From contig NZ_CP124621.1 of the NCBI RefSeq assembly GCF_030012565.1, forward strand, positions 434,001 to 498,000: DNA of 64,000 nucleotides. The letters are read 5' to 3'. The position numbers and the translations under genes are program-made. Within the stretch, counting starts at the first letter, position 1; each line of letters opens with the position of its first letter. This DNA is from Mesomycoplasma ovipneumoniae. GTDB taxonomy: Bacteria; Bacillota_I; Bacilli_A; Mycoplasmatales; Metamycoplasmataceae. Below the pieces are notes generated by a model that was given only the letters and a program-made list of their open reading frames with translations, made no database searches and was not told the DNA's origin. Shown here piece by piece: positions 23,678 to 33,490 of this stretch.

Positions 23678-24143
23678 CCTGAGTTTGGCAGTTTGATGGC
23701 AAAAATTCACTTTTTAGTGAATATAAATACAGAAAAATACCCGAAAATCCGTATTTTTTAACTCTAAAATCTTAATTTTTATTATTTTAAAATTAACCCT
23801 TTGTAAAAAAAAAAAAAAAAACTGCTTGGTCTAAGAAAAAATTCTGTTATAATTAGACTTACTTAAGAATGAATTAATAAATTTTGATATTGAATCAAGG
23901 GGGAATTGGTTATGTTTTTGCTATAGAAAATCAGAAAATGCGAATTATTCATTATATTTTTAAATATGATGGAATGCCTTAAATTTAACCGTTTAGAAAT
24001 CTATAAATTTAGGGCTTTTAGTTATTGTTCTTTCAAAACTTCACATATTTTTTTAGGCTCAATTTAGATAAAAATGAGTTTTCTATTTACATTGAGTTTA
24101 AATAGTAGTTGTATTTTTTTATGGTTTTTGTCAGTGTTTTAAC
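23678..24143 (+). mobile_element. repeat element copy R2 (plus orientation, 3' truncated)
   Basis: It starts with CCTGAGTTTGGCAGTTTG and the TTCACTTTTTAGTGAA palindrome. A poly(A)17 tract, the promoter -10 at 23848-23853, GGGGGA plus ATG with a stop at codon 5, and the conserved hairpins follow. The right ~120 bp and terminal repeat are missing. It ends 50 bp from the 3' end of holA, which points toward it. Confidence 0.87.
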
Positions 24144-24193
24144 TATAATTTATTTAAAAAACCATTTTTTTGCAATTTTGGGGATTAAATTAG

Positions 24194-25126
24194 CTATCTT
24201 AAGACTTGGAGCAAGTATAATTCAAAGGCTATTTTGTTATTAATTTGTGAAGTTTTGATTTCCGTATCTAATTTTGCAAGATTAATTATTAATTTTTCAA
24301 TTTTTTTAATTCCGTTTTTATTATATAGTTCGACTGCTTTTTTAAGTTGAAAATCAGAAATATTAAGATTTTTAGTGATGTAAGAATCTTTTTTACCTGC
24401 TTTTTTATGTAAAAAAACAATAAAACTAAGCAATAATTTTGAGTTAATTTGTCCTAATAACAAGCCAATTGTGTGCCCTTCTAATAATTTTTGCCGGTAA
24501 AATTTTAGGACTTTTGTTAAATCAAAATCAACAAATGATTCAATAAAACCTCAAGTTGAATATGATGAGTAATCGCTTATATATTGGCGAATTATTGCTG
24601 AATTTATAGGTTTATTTAGAGTTTTTAGCTTTGCAATTTCATTATAAATAATTCAACCATTTAGCGGTAAGACTGATTCAAGCTCAAAAATTTTGGTTGT
24701 TTCTAATTCAACATTAAATTTTTTGACCATTTGAGCAATAAATTGGCCAACATTTTGTTTTGTAATTTGTTGGACTTCAATTATTTTAGCGGCTTGAGAA
24801 GCGAAATGCTTATAAATTCATGAATTTTTAAGAGCAAAATTGGTTAAATTTTCGTCAAAAACATACTTAAAAATGATTGTGTGTTTTGTCTTTGTGATTT
24901 TAGAAGCTAGTAGATTATTTAATTTTTCATTTTTTGAAAAAAGCAAAAAATTATTAAAAATTAATACTTTTTTCTCGTCAAAAAGCGACGAACCTTCAAG
25001 GTTTTCCTGTATAAAATCTAGAGAATCATTTACAAAAAAATTTATTAATAATGAGTTTTTAATTTCTGGGAGTCTGAAAATTTTTTCTTGGACAAGGAAA
25101 TTGTCGCTTCCAATGATGAAAAACAT
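24194..25126 (-). CDS. holA: DNA polymerase III delta subunit-like clamp-loader protein
   Basis: A 310-residue protein with the N-terminal MFFIIGSDNFLVQEKIF pattern of HolA (FLxGxDxFLxxEK) and the usual length of the family. The C-terminal helical domain contains LLLGQINSKLLL-type helices (delta domain III). It opens the beta clamp within the replicase clamp loader. The ATG at 25126 is preferred over 25144 because it begins at the conserved core and is preceded by TATAAT nine bases upstream. The start lies inside comEC (82-nt overlap). Confidence 0.83.
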
Positions 25127-26412
25127 ACTAATGAAATTATACATGAAATAATTAAAAAAGCTAAACTGGATTGAATATTTAAAGTTAAAATTTGAAATTC
25201 CTGAATATAGCCAACACTCTGGATGAAAAACTTGCTAATTCACTCAACAATTTGTGGATTAAAAATGAATATAAGCAAACTTGCGTATAAAAAAGTAAAA
25301 AAACTGGTAAAAACAATCGTATTTATCGGAGCCATAAAGTTGTAATATGAATTTAAAAAAGTTGAAAAAATACTGCTAAAAAAATTTATAAATAAGAAAT
25401 TAACAACAACTTTGTGCCAATTTTTTTGAAATTTTATCTGATTTATAATTGTTATTATAAAACTGATTGTAAATGTCAAAACAAACCCTACTGAGTAAAA
25501 AATCAAAGGATTTATAGATAAAATTAAAATTCCACTCATTGATAGAAGTTCTATTTTATTAAATTTTTTATTCAAAAATAATTTATTAACTTCAATGAGA
25601 CCTCAGAATAAAAATCCTCTTAAGAATGAAATTGAAAAATTGAACAAAAACAGTTGAAAAGTCAAAAAACAGAAAAACAAAGGTTTGTATATAAATTGCC
25701 GTATTTTCAACATTTTGGAAAATGAAAAAAATAATTGTTTAAAAAGATTAATATGAAATCCTGAAACGACAAAAATTTGGTAGACTCCAAGATTTACTAA
25801 TATTTTTCGAAATTCACTAGCATCCACTGGAGTTTCAGCAAGAAAAATCATCGGAATGAGCTTTTTGGAATAATTTTCTTGAATCGAGAAAAATTTTCTA
25901 ACTTTTGCAAAAATAGTATTGCTTTCTTCTAAAAAAGTAATTTTTGCATCTTCTAAAACTAAAAATGAACCTTTTGACTTCAAATAGGAAATAAAGTCAA
26001 AATCTGATGCGTTTTTAGGTCTAACAAGTTTTCCGCTAAGTTTTAATAGTGTTCCAATTTCGTATTGATTCCCACGGATAAAAATTTTGTCATTCTCAAA
26101 TTTTACAAAATTCCCAAAACTAACTTTATCGATAACTTTACTTTCAAAACTAACACTTGAATTTGTAATTTTTGGAAACATTAGCCAATAAGATACTAAA
26201 AAAAATAACAATAATATCAGCAAAAAAATAATTTTTTTAAATTCGCCAACAAAAATTAAAAATGAAACTGATAAAAATAACAATACAACTCAGGCAATTC
26301 TAAAATTATCAACTAGTAAAATTGTGAAAACACAACTTAAAAAAATTGCTAATCAAGAATAAAATTTTCTTGAAGAATTTTTAAAGTTGCCGAATCAAGA
26401 TGCAAAGCTCAT
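25045..26412 (-). CDS. comEC: ComEC/Rec2-like DNA uptake channel
   Basis: A 455-residue polytopic membrane protein with a ComEC competence domain. It shows the N-terminal pair of helices, an extracellular OB-like segment with GxLVRPKNASDFDFISYL, and the core signature LGVYQIFVVSGFHINLF, equivalent to the conserved xxVSGxH. Several C-terminal helices follow. The metallo-beta-lactamase domain found in larger ComEC proteins is absent. The ATG lies within the end of the comEA-like gene (64-nt overlap). It forms the inner-membrane channel for single-stranded DNA. Confidence 0.85.
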
Positions 26413-26825
26413 TCGATTTCTTTTCAAGTTATTTGTTTATTTTTTGATTCTTTTAAAAATGCATGTAATTTTGTTGCTATTTTTTTGTTAGTGATAATTT
26501 TTTCTAATGCTTTTAGAGTGATTTTATTTAATGTGGATTTTTTCTCTGCAGGTTTTAAAGAAATTTTTTGGTCACTTGTAACTTCTAGTTCGTACTCATA
26601 TTGGCTAGTATCATATCCGTGAATTACATCAAAATCGGCAAAAATTTGTCGTCATTTTGTTCCATAATTGAAAAATTTTGTACCAGGATTGCGAACTCCA
26701 TGTAAAATTGTTACAGAAATCTGTTTCTTTGGCGTGACATGAGATTGAAGTTTGTATGCCAAAAACGAGAATCCAGCAAGAGATCCAGCCAAAACAATTA
26801 AACTGATAACCTGTATTTTTTTCAT
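26349..26825 (-). CDS. ComEA-like membrane-anchored DNA-binding protein
   Basis: A 158-residue protein with one N-terminal transmembrane anchor (about residues 4-22), a central beta-rich segment and a C-terminal helical stretch (LNKITLKALEKI ... ATLKILQENFILD) reminiscent of the helix-hairpin-helix domain of ComEA. Its position immediately before and overlapping comEC supports a receptor role in DNA uptake. The helix-hairpin-helix match is weak by eye, so the name rests largely on context. Confidence 0.6.
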
Positions 26826-26870
26826 GTACTTAGTTTAATTTTTTACCTAGTTTTTGTCTAAAAAAGGAAA

Positions 26871-26907
26871 AAAACATGAAAAAATGTTTGTTTTTCATGT
26901 TTGTATT
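26871..26907 (-). terminator. minus-strand terminator, probably the displaced terminator of the p69 gene
   Basis: On the minus strand AAACATGAAAAA pairs with TTTTTTCATGTTT, followed by a T-run, in front of comEA. It lies about 38 nt downstream of the left copy of the direct repeat that duplicates the p69 3' end. Before the insertion it would have sat just past p69. Confidence 0.6.
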
Positions 26908-26920
26908 TATATTGATAAAA

Positions 26921-26957
26921 GAAATTTAATTTTAAGGATAAACATTATAATAAATAT
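26921..26957 (+). repeat. left target duplication of element R3
   Basis: Thirty-seven bp starting GAAATTTAATTTTAAGGA match 29502-29537 with a few differences. The right copy includes the stop codon of p69. Confidence 0.8.
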
Positions 26958-27130
26958 CCTGATTTTCCAGTTTGATGCAAAAATTCATTTTTAGTGAATA
27001 TAAACACTGAAAAATACCGTTAAATCCGCATTTTTTGACCTAGAATCTTAATCTTTATTATTTTAAAATTAATCTTTTGCAAAAAAAAAAAAAAGCTTGG
27101 TCTAAAATAAAATTATGTTATAATAAACTC

Positions 27131-27503
27131 ACTTAAGAATAAATTAATAAATTTGGATATTAGAATTAAGGGGGGATTAGTTATGTTTTTTGTCGTATTA
27201 AAATAAGATAATGCGAATTATCCATTATATTTTTAAATATGATGGAATGCCTTAAATTTAACCGTTTAGAAATCTATAAATTTAGGGCTTTTGGTTATTG
27301 CTCTTTCAAAACTTCATATATTTTTTTAGGCTCAATGTAAGTAAAAAACGAGTTTTCTATTTACATTGAGTTTAAATAGTAGTTGTATTTTTTTATGATT
27401 TTTGTTGTTTTGTCCATAAATTGATTTTTGCCATTGTTTTAAAATAGGTAATTAACTTTTGCAAAGAAAGTTAAAAAGTGCCCAAAAACGGACACTTTTT
27501 AAG
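27131..27503 (+). ncRNA. predicted structured RNA of element R3
   Basis: Transcript inferred from the TATAAT at 27119-27124 to the hairpin plus T-run at ~27471-27503. It contains CCATTATATTT/AAATATGATGG, GCCTTAAATTTA/TAAATTTAGGGC and CTCAATGTAA/TTACATTGAG stems. The last carries a T-A pair where the other copies have C-G. Confidence 0.4.
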
Positions 27504-27509
27504 ATTATC
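27451..27509 (+). repeat. left 59-bp target duplication of the IS element
   Basis: Identical to 29420-29478. It starts ATTAACTTTTGCAAAG and contains the hairpin near the right end of element R3. Confidence 0.9.
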
Positions 27510-29419
27510 CCGAGTTTCCCAGTTTCATAAGGTAATTTTAAAAAAGCATCTGGTTTTAGGCAGTTTTTTAAATTTTTTGTTAAAAGTTAATTACAATTTT
27601 TTTTACCTATTTATTAAGATATTAAAGTAAAAATCGTACCTATTTCAAATATTCGGATCACTAGGGACACCATCGCGATTTTTAAATATCATTTGCTGAT
27701 CTAAAGTGTTAAATTCAACCCTTTGTCTCAATTTTTGTAACATCGTTACTAAACCAACCTCAGTTAATTGATTGTTTTCAAATAACTTGTTATCGCTGAT
27801 ATGTTTGTTGATTTTAAAGATTATAGTTTTTAAAATAACTAGCGAGATAAAACACAAAAGTGTATGAGCTAGGATATGCTCGTCAATTCTTAAAAATACG
27901 GGCCGAATATTCAACAAACCTTTTAGACTTCTAAAATTAGCTTCAATATTCCACTGTTTTTGGTATTTTTCAACTATGTCTAAGACGTTCAAATTTAGCA
28001 TATTTGTTTCATAAACATAGTAACCATCAAACTGTTTGTCTTTGTCAATTTTACTTTGATCTAATTCAAATTTCATGTTTGAAATTTCCTTAAAATATTT
28101 AGGTTTTTTACCAAACAATTTGTTTACCTCGATAAAACCGTCTTTATTTTGTTTTTTGATAAAACTTTGGATTTGCTCTTCGCGAGCTTTTCTGTCTTTT
28201 ATCGCTCTTTTTGTACTGTAAGTAATAATTCTTCTTCTAATATTTTCGGTGTATCTTTTATTCTTATAAGATGAATAAAATTCTTCTTTTTTATACTTAA
28301 AATCCGCACTTACATTAACATAATCGCTAGGATCTAGTAAATAATTTTTAAATTTTTGAGTTCCTACCTTTGCACGATAAGAAATAATGAAATTATAGTT
28401 TCTTGATTCAAGAAATCGAATATTTGCAGCAGTTGACATGCCGCGATCAGCGATTATTGTCATATTTTTGATATTATATTTGGATTCAACATCTAATACA
28501 AAAGGGATTAATGTACTAGAATCGGCTGTATTTCCTTTAAAAACTTTAATATGAAAAGGAATACCATTTTTATCACACGCTAAGCCAATGACAATTTGGT
28601 CTTCTTTGAATTTAGCATCTTTAGAATAACCAGGAATTCTTAATCCATTTCTTTCAAATGTCTCAAAATAGACTGTTGATGAGTCAAAATAAAATTCATT
28701 GTCCCTTTTTCCAAGTTCACTTGTTACCATTTTGTTGACACTATTTAAAAGTTGATTTTGTGACTCAAAGACAAGATCTAAGAGTCTATAAAAGCTATTT
28801 TTGGAAGTATTTATTTGATTTGAGTAGTCATCTTTTTTATCAAAAGCATTAATAATGCTGCCAGGATCAGTGATCCGTTTTGAAATTAAGTAGTTAAAAA
28901 TTTCTTTCATATTTTTATGTCTACTTTTAGGAAGTGATTCAAAAATATTGTGCTTTTCAATAAGTTTTTCAATTAATTCCCCACCAACAAAAACCGAACC
29001 TTCGATTATGGTGGAATTTTTAATAGAATCAAGCAAAGCAATCTTGACTTTATTCATGTCATCTAAATTTGAAAACAATTTCAACTTTTCTTTGATAATT
29101 TGAATAGCATTTGGATTAATTTTTTCCAAATTTTGCACATTTCCTAAACTAAATCACCGTTTTGGAGCTTTACCGTAACCTTGTGTTCAGCCAACATATT
29201 TATATAGTTTATCTTTCGAGTTTCCTCAAACATTAAATAAAACCAAATTTTGTTTTTTCATAATTTATAATTATACCATAAAAATTAATTTAAAAATGTA
29301 ATTAAACGGAATTAATAAAAAATAAGGTTTTACGATAAAAAAATACCGATTTACCGGTATTTTTTTATATTTGTATTCACTAAAAAGTGAATTTTTGCCT
29401 TCAAACTGGGAAACTCAGG
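27510..29419 (-). mobile_element. IS1634-family insertion sequence (1,910 bp)
   Basis: It is bounded by CCGAGTTTCCCAGTTT and the inverted AAACTGGGAAACTCAGG and flanked by exact 59-bp direct repeats. It encodes one intact transposase on the minus strand. IS1634-type elements are known for unusually long and variable target duplications. The transposase-start end carries a hairpin (AAATACCG/CGGTATTT) and the palindrome TTCACTTTTTAGTGAA, both shared with the left ends of the six small repeats. Confidence 0.93.
27645..29261 (-). CDS. IS1634-family DDE transposase
   Basis: A 538-residue transposase of the IS4 superfamily. The first catalytic Asp is in FDSSTVYFETFE, the second in MTIIADRGMS. The Glu of the YREK-like signature is in the C-terminal IEANFRSLKGLLNIRPVF segment. 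The ATG at 29261 is preferred over a later GTG (29138) because the frame is open upstream. ATGGTATAAT ends 8 nt before it, giving a leaderless mRNA, and the N-terminus then includes a conserved GYGKAPKRW stretch. No frameshift or nonsense change is visible, so the element may be active. Confidence 0.93.
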
Positions 29420-29478
29420 ATTAACTTTTGCAAAGAAAGTTAAAAAGTGCCCAAAAACGGACACTTTTTAAGATTATC
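29420..29478 (+). repeat. right 59-bp target duplication of the IS element
   Basis: Exact copy of 27451-27509. Perfect identity suggests a recent insertion. Confidence 0.9.
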
Positions 29479-29501
29479 TCATCAAATTGGCAAACTCGGG
29501 A

Positions 29502-29537
29502 GAAATTTAATTTTAAGGAAAAGGTTATAATAAATAT
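29502..29537 (+). repeat. right target duplication of element R3
   Basis: Pairs with 26921-26957 and overlaps the last codons and stop of the p69 gene. Confidence 0.8.
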
Positions 29538-31228
29538 TTTTTTGCCCCAATATTAAAAATCATATTTTTCAATTTGACCATAATCGCGAGTATTTTTTTA
29601 AAATAATTGTTTTGAATAGATATAATAATAATTTCGATAGATAAAATTAAAAACCATGTTACTCACGAAAAAGTAAAAAATGCAGTTCTATCACCGGCAA
29701 TACCTGTCTGGGAAAGGGTTGTGAGCTTTTGTCCCAATAAAGATCCGCCAAAAATTCCATAAAGAAGCAAATCATGAATTGAATCTGAAATTTGAACCGA
29801 TAAATATTTAAAATATTCCTTATAAATTAATGGGAAAATATAGTGAGTTATTGTCTTAAATTTACTTCATTGGCGAAGTCTTAGCAATTTGTATTTTTGC
29901 CAGTCGATCGAATTAAGAGTTTCATTTAATTTTTTTGCCATTCCAAGGCCGTTTTTAATACCAACAAGAAATGTTACCCATAAAATTGGTTGAACAGCAA
30001 AACTCAAGAAAAGATAAAAAATAACAATTGATGGTATTATTCTAAAAAAATTAAGCAAAAATTTAAAGAATGATCATTTAATTCAATGGTTTAATTTTTC
30101 ATTTGCAGCCAGTAGTCATAAAATTGAAACTACTCCAATAATTGCAAGACAGACAATAACTTGAGCTAAAAGTTTTCAAACCATGTAAATTGGATTGTCT
30201 AATTGTCCTTGTAAAAAAACACTTCAGTCAATAACAAAAAGTGATCCAAAAAAACGATTAATTTGATGTTGATTAACGTTTCATGACTCAATATCCAAAA
30301 TGCTAATAATTAATAAGGTTAATATAAGAAATCCAAAAAAAATCCTTAAAATTCAATTGTAATTTACTTTTAACCATAAAATATATTTATTTTTTTGGTT
30401 TATATTAACAGATCTTTTGTGTAATATAAATTTATTAAAGAAAATTATTAAAAATTCCAAAAAAGTTGCAAAGACCAATAAAACTGCAAGTGGAATTCCG
30501 ACAATTTTTCAACCCAATGCAGGATTTTGAACCCCATCATTAATTAAAATTCCAATACCAATGACTCCAGTTGCAGAAATAATCGTTGTTCAGCGAATAT
30601 TTGCTTCAAAACTGAATAAAAATAGCCCAAAAAATTTATTAATTACAAAAGGTAAAATTTCATTTTTAAATGCAAAAAAGCGATTTTTTCCTTTAATTAT
30701 CGCTTTTTGATACCCGCTTAAATCAAGTGAATTTAAAAAAGAATAAAAATACCGATGTAACCAAATTCAAGAAAATCAAGTCACAATTAAAATTGCCGCT
30801 AATTTTGGAGCAAAAATAAGTTTTAAAGGATCAATTATAAACGTGATTGGAAAGGATTTAAGAATTATAATAATTCATCAAATTATGCTTTTTAAATATT
30901 TATTTTTAATAAATTGTGAGCTAAAAAGCGCAGAAAAAAAAGCAAGAGTTGCACCGATAAAAGTGCCAAGAAATGTGTATTTAATTGTGATCCATAAAAA
31001 TCTCATGCTTAAAGAAAAAACTGAATCACTATAATAAGGATGTTTGTTTGAAAAAGCAAACAAGTCGGTTAAATTTTTTTTAAAAAGGGTTCAACCATTA
31101 TAATTAATTTCGGAAAAAATTGAGTAAAAAGATACAATAAACAAAACTAAAAAAACAAATGTGAAAAAAAGTTTTGTTTTTTTAAATCTTTGGTAAGGCT
31201 TGTTTTTAAATGCGCTAATGATCGTCAT
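29525..31228 (-). CDS. p69: ABC transporter permease of the p37 system (p69-like, PhnE family)
   Basis: A 567-residue membrane protein with about twelve hydrophobic segments, roughly two PhnE-like permease halves in one chain. This matches p69 of the M. hyorhinis p37-p29-p69 operon. Its ATG overlaps the ATPase gene by 14 nt. The first TM segment is LFFTFVFLVLFIVSFYSIF. An inner region GIFGGSLLGQKL in the last quarter resembles the ATPase-docking loop. Its 3' end lies inside a target-site duplication and its probable terminator now sits 2.6 kb away beyond the mobile elements. Confidence 0.88.
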
Positions 31229-32000
31229 CTTCATTGTCATCCTTACCAAATATTGAATCTATTTGTTCTTGGTCAATATCTGAAAATGAATTATAAAAGT
31301 TAGCATTTCCATTGTTTATTAGTAAAATTCTGCCATCATATTTTTTCACTAAATTAATATTATGAGAAATAATAATTGTGATTGAATTATTTAATTTTCC
31401 AAAATCAATAATTAAATCAATGATTTTTGCAGCTGTTTTTGGATCAAGAGCCGAAGTTGGCTCATCAGCAAGAATTATTTTTGGGTGGTGTAACATGAGC
31501 TTTGCAATTTCAACTCGCTGTTGCTGACCTCCAGATAAGTCCTGAAAAATAGAGTAAATTTTTTCTTCCAAACCAAGTTGGCTCATAATTTTAATTATTT
31601 GTTCTCGTTGGCTTTTGGTTGGAATTGCAAATAAACTATAAAAAATATTTTTATACTTAGGTAAATTTTTTGCTAAATTTAAATAAACGCTTTGAAAATT
31701 TATTGAAGTTGGTGTTTGAGTAAGATATCCAACTGTTTTTAAAAATTTTTTTTTATTTTTTTTGTTTTGATCCAATAAATTTTGCTCTTGCCAAATTAGT
31801 TTACCTGAAACAAAAATATTTTGTAAAATTGACAGAAAAAACGAAGACTTACCTTGACCACTTGGGCCAATTACAAATAAAAGTTCTGTATTACATAACT
31901 TAAAATTAAGAGGATTTATTAAATTTTTTCCGTTTTTGTCATGTCTAAATGAAAAATCTTCAAAAATTAGACAGTTTTTAGTTTGATTTTGATTGGGCAT
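31215..32000 (-). CDS. p29: ABC transporter ATP-binding protein of the p37 system (p29-like, PhnC family)
   Basis: A 261-residue ATPase. Walker A GPSGQGKSS lies at about residues 40-48, the Q-loop YLTQTP near 91, the signature [19 protein letters not shown] near 156-173, Walker B IILADEPTSALDP next, and the H-loop IIISHN after that. It energises uptake by the p69 permease with the p37 binding lipoprotein. It overlaps p37 by 23 nt and p69 by 14 nt, so all three genes are translationally linked. The Asp/Glu-rich tail (DDNEDDDH) is unusual. Confidence 0.93.
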   Translation of the reverse strand: MPNQNQTKNCLIFEDFSFRHDKNGKNLINPLNFKLCNTELLFVIGPSGQGKSSFFLSILQNIFVSGKLIWQEQNLLDQNKKNKKKFLKTVGYLTQTPTSINFQSVYLNLAKNLPKYKNIFYSLFAIPTKSQREQIIKIMSQLGLEEKIYSIFQDLSGGQQQRVEIAKLMLHHPKIILADEPTSALDPKTAAKIIDLIIDFGKLNNSITIIISHNINLVKKYDGRILLINNGNANFYNSFSDIDQEQIDSIFGKDDNEDDDH

Positions 32001-33243
32001 AAATCTTACGGAATTCAGGGTCTTGTTGATTTACTTTTCTATAACCATTGTACCCAACGTTTGGACCGTATTCATCTTTTCCGTTTTTTGCCAGGTTAAT
32101 AAATGCTTGAGAAATTAAATCAGCTTGAATTTTACTGAATTTTGGGCGGAATGAACCAATATCATATGAAGCTGGGTTTGTTAGCATAAAAATTTCAACT
32201 TTTGAGTCTGGTTTAGAGTCTGTTTCGCTTGAAGTATATTGTTTTGAATCTTTTTTATTTTCAGTTCAAGCAAAAGAAGCCTCATCATCAAAAGCAATTC
32301 TAAAATTTGGATCTTGACCAATTGCATGTCCATCCCCTTGAATATATTTATCTGAATGTCCTAGCCGATCTTCATTTAAACTAGCCGATCTAAAACTTGA
32401 ACCAAAATGTTTTTTTAGAATATAATTCTGCATTTTAAATGTTCCAGCAGAAGTTAGATTTCCGTGAATTATTCCATAATTTCTAAATTTAGGTCAGTCT
32501 TTATCATGTCAACTTTTTTTAATTTCAGCTCTTGTTTTTTCATCGCCATAAATCATAATCATACCACGGTAATATGAAATTATTTTTCGTGGGTTTGATT
32601 CATCATATAAAAATCGATAGGCAATTGTGTCTCATTTTTGCGCATCGTTTGGGTCACTTGACCATTCATTATAAGGAGTTTTATTAAATAGTTCATTTAA
32701 TTGTTTTGCCCCTTTATATAATGGGTCATTTTCTGTTCCATTGGTGTAAAAAACCGGCGATTCAGGGCTATTTTTAAAAGCTCATGTTAAAGTCTGGAGA
32801 CCATTATAAAGTTGTTTGTCTTGGTCATCCTCGATAGTTGTAGTTGCATCAGCAATTACAAAATCGAGAGCATTAGCTGAGTTATTTGATGATTTTAATT
32901 GCAAAATTTTTGATTTTGCATCATCATTTCCAACAAAATCAAAACTCACATCAGGCAAGTCTTTAGTTTGTGGATTTGCCTCTTTTAGTTTCTTAAATTC
33001 TTCTGTTAAATTGCTAAGAAATTTATTAACGCGATCAGGTTCTTTAGATTTAAGTTTAAATCAACTTTGACCTAAACCAAGGTTAACTTTTGTATCTCAT
33101 GTTTGAGCTAGTTGCTCTGGATTTTGATCTGAAGTATTGATACATGCAGAAATCACTAATGGTACTGTTAAAAAAGAAGAAAGAAAAGACAATTTTTTTA
33201 AAAAATTTCTTTTTTTAGAGTGAAATTTATTTTTTTTCGTCAT
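31978..33243 (-). CDS. p37: p37-like (Cypl) thiamine/TPP-type substrate-binding lipoprotein
   Basis: A 421-residue lipoprotein with a basic N-terminus and lipobox VISAC. It belongs to the PhnD/p37 family, and its gene order p37-p29-p69 matches M. hyorhinis, where the p37 (Cypl) structure was found to hold thiamine pyrophosphate. Shared features include the FDFVGNDDAK and RFLYDESNPRKIISYYRGMIMIY segments (each written in parts, as family blocks). The upstream TPP riboswitch independently supports thiamine-compound transport. The Shine-Dalgarno AAAAGGAAAA is at ~33252-33260. Confidence 0.92.
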
Positions 33244-33317
33244 TACAAACAATTTTCCTTTTGTGTTTTAGTAAACAAGGTGTTTTATGACGATTTTAGC
33301 ATTTGCTTTTGAAAAAA

Positions 33318-33400
33318 AGGACAAACTCGTTACGCTAGTATTACCTAGATCAACTTTTAAGAGTTTTTCTCAGCCCAAAACGGACACCTCTGTTTACCTA
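33318..33400 (-). promoter_or_regulatory. TPP riboswitch (THI-box) ahead of the p37-p29-p69 operon
   Basis: On the minus strand the leader contains AGAGGTGTCC, then GGGCTGAGA, then TTGATCTAGGTAATACTAG followed by CGTAACGAG. These are the conserved parts of the TPP aptamer (CUGAGA, and GAUCUGG-UAAU-CCAGCGUAGGGA). The -10 TATAAT is at 33407-33412, so the transcript starts at the aptamer. The segment ACACCTTGTTTACT at 33270-33283 is complementary to the aptamer's 5' strand (33384-33399). It lies ~10 nt before the Shine-Dalgarno, giving a plausible switch. Confidence 0.9.
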
Positions 33401-33406
33401 GTCTAA

Positions 33407-33412
33407 ATTATA
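33407..33412 (-). promoter_or_regulatory. -10 box of the p37 operon
   Basis: TATAAT on the minus strand, about 7 nt before the riboswitch starts. Confidence 0.75.
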
Positions 33413-33490
33413 GCATAATCATTTAAATAATTTAACAAAAAATAGTATGAAAAATCAAAATTTTTTTCAAAAAAATTCATTTTCTAATTA

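Larger units (their letters stand above)
26958..29500 (+). mobile_element. full-length repeat element R3, interrupted by an IS1634-type insertion
   Basis: The repeat runs from CCTGATTTTCCAGTTTG at 26958 to CAAATTGGCAAACTCGGG at 29500. Its own sequence is 26958-27509 plus 29479-29500 (574 bp); the rest is an insertion sequence and its 59-bp target duplication. It has poly(A)14, -10 at 27119-27124, GGGGGGA with ATG, and the right-end hairpin AAAAAGTG/CACTTTTT. No gene of the host is disrupted. Confidence 0.87.
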
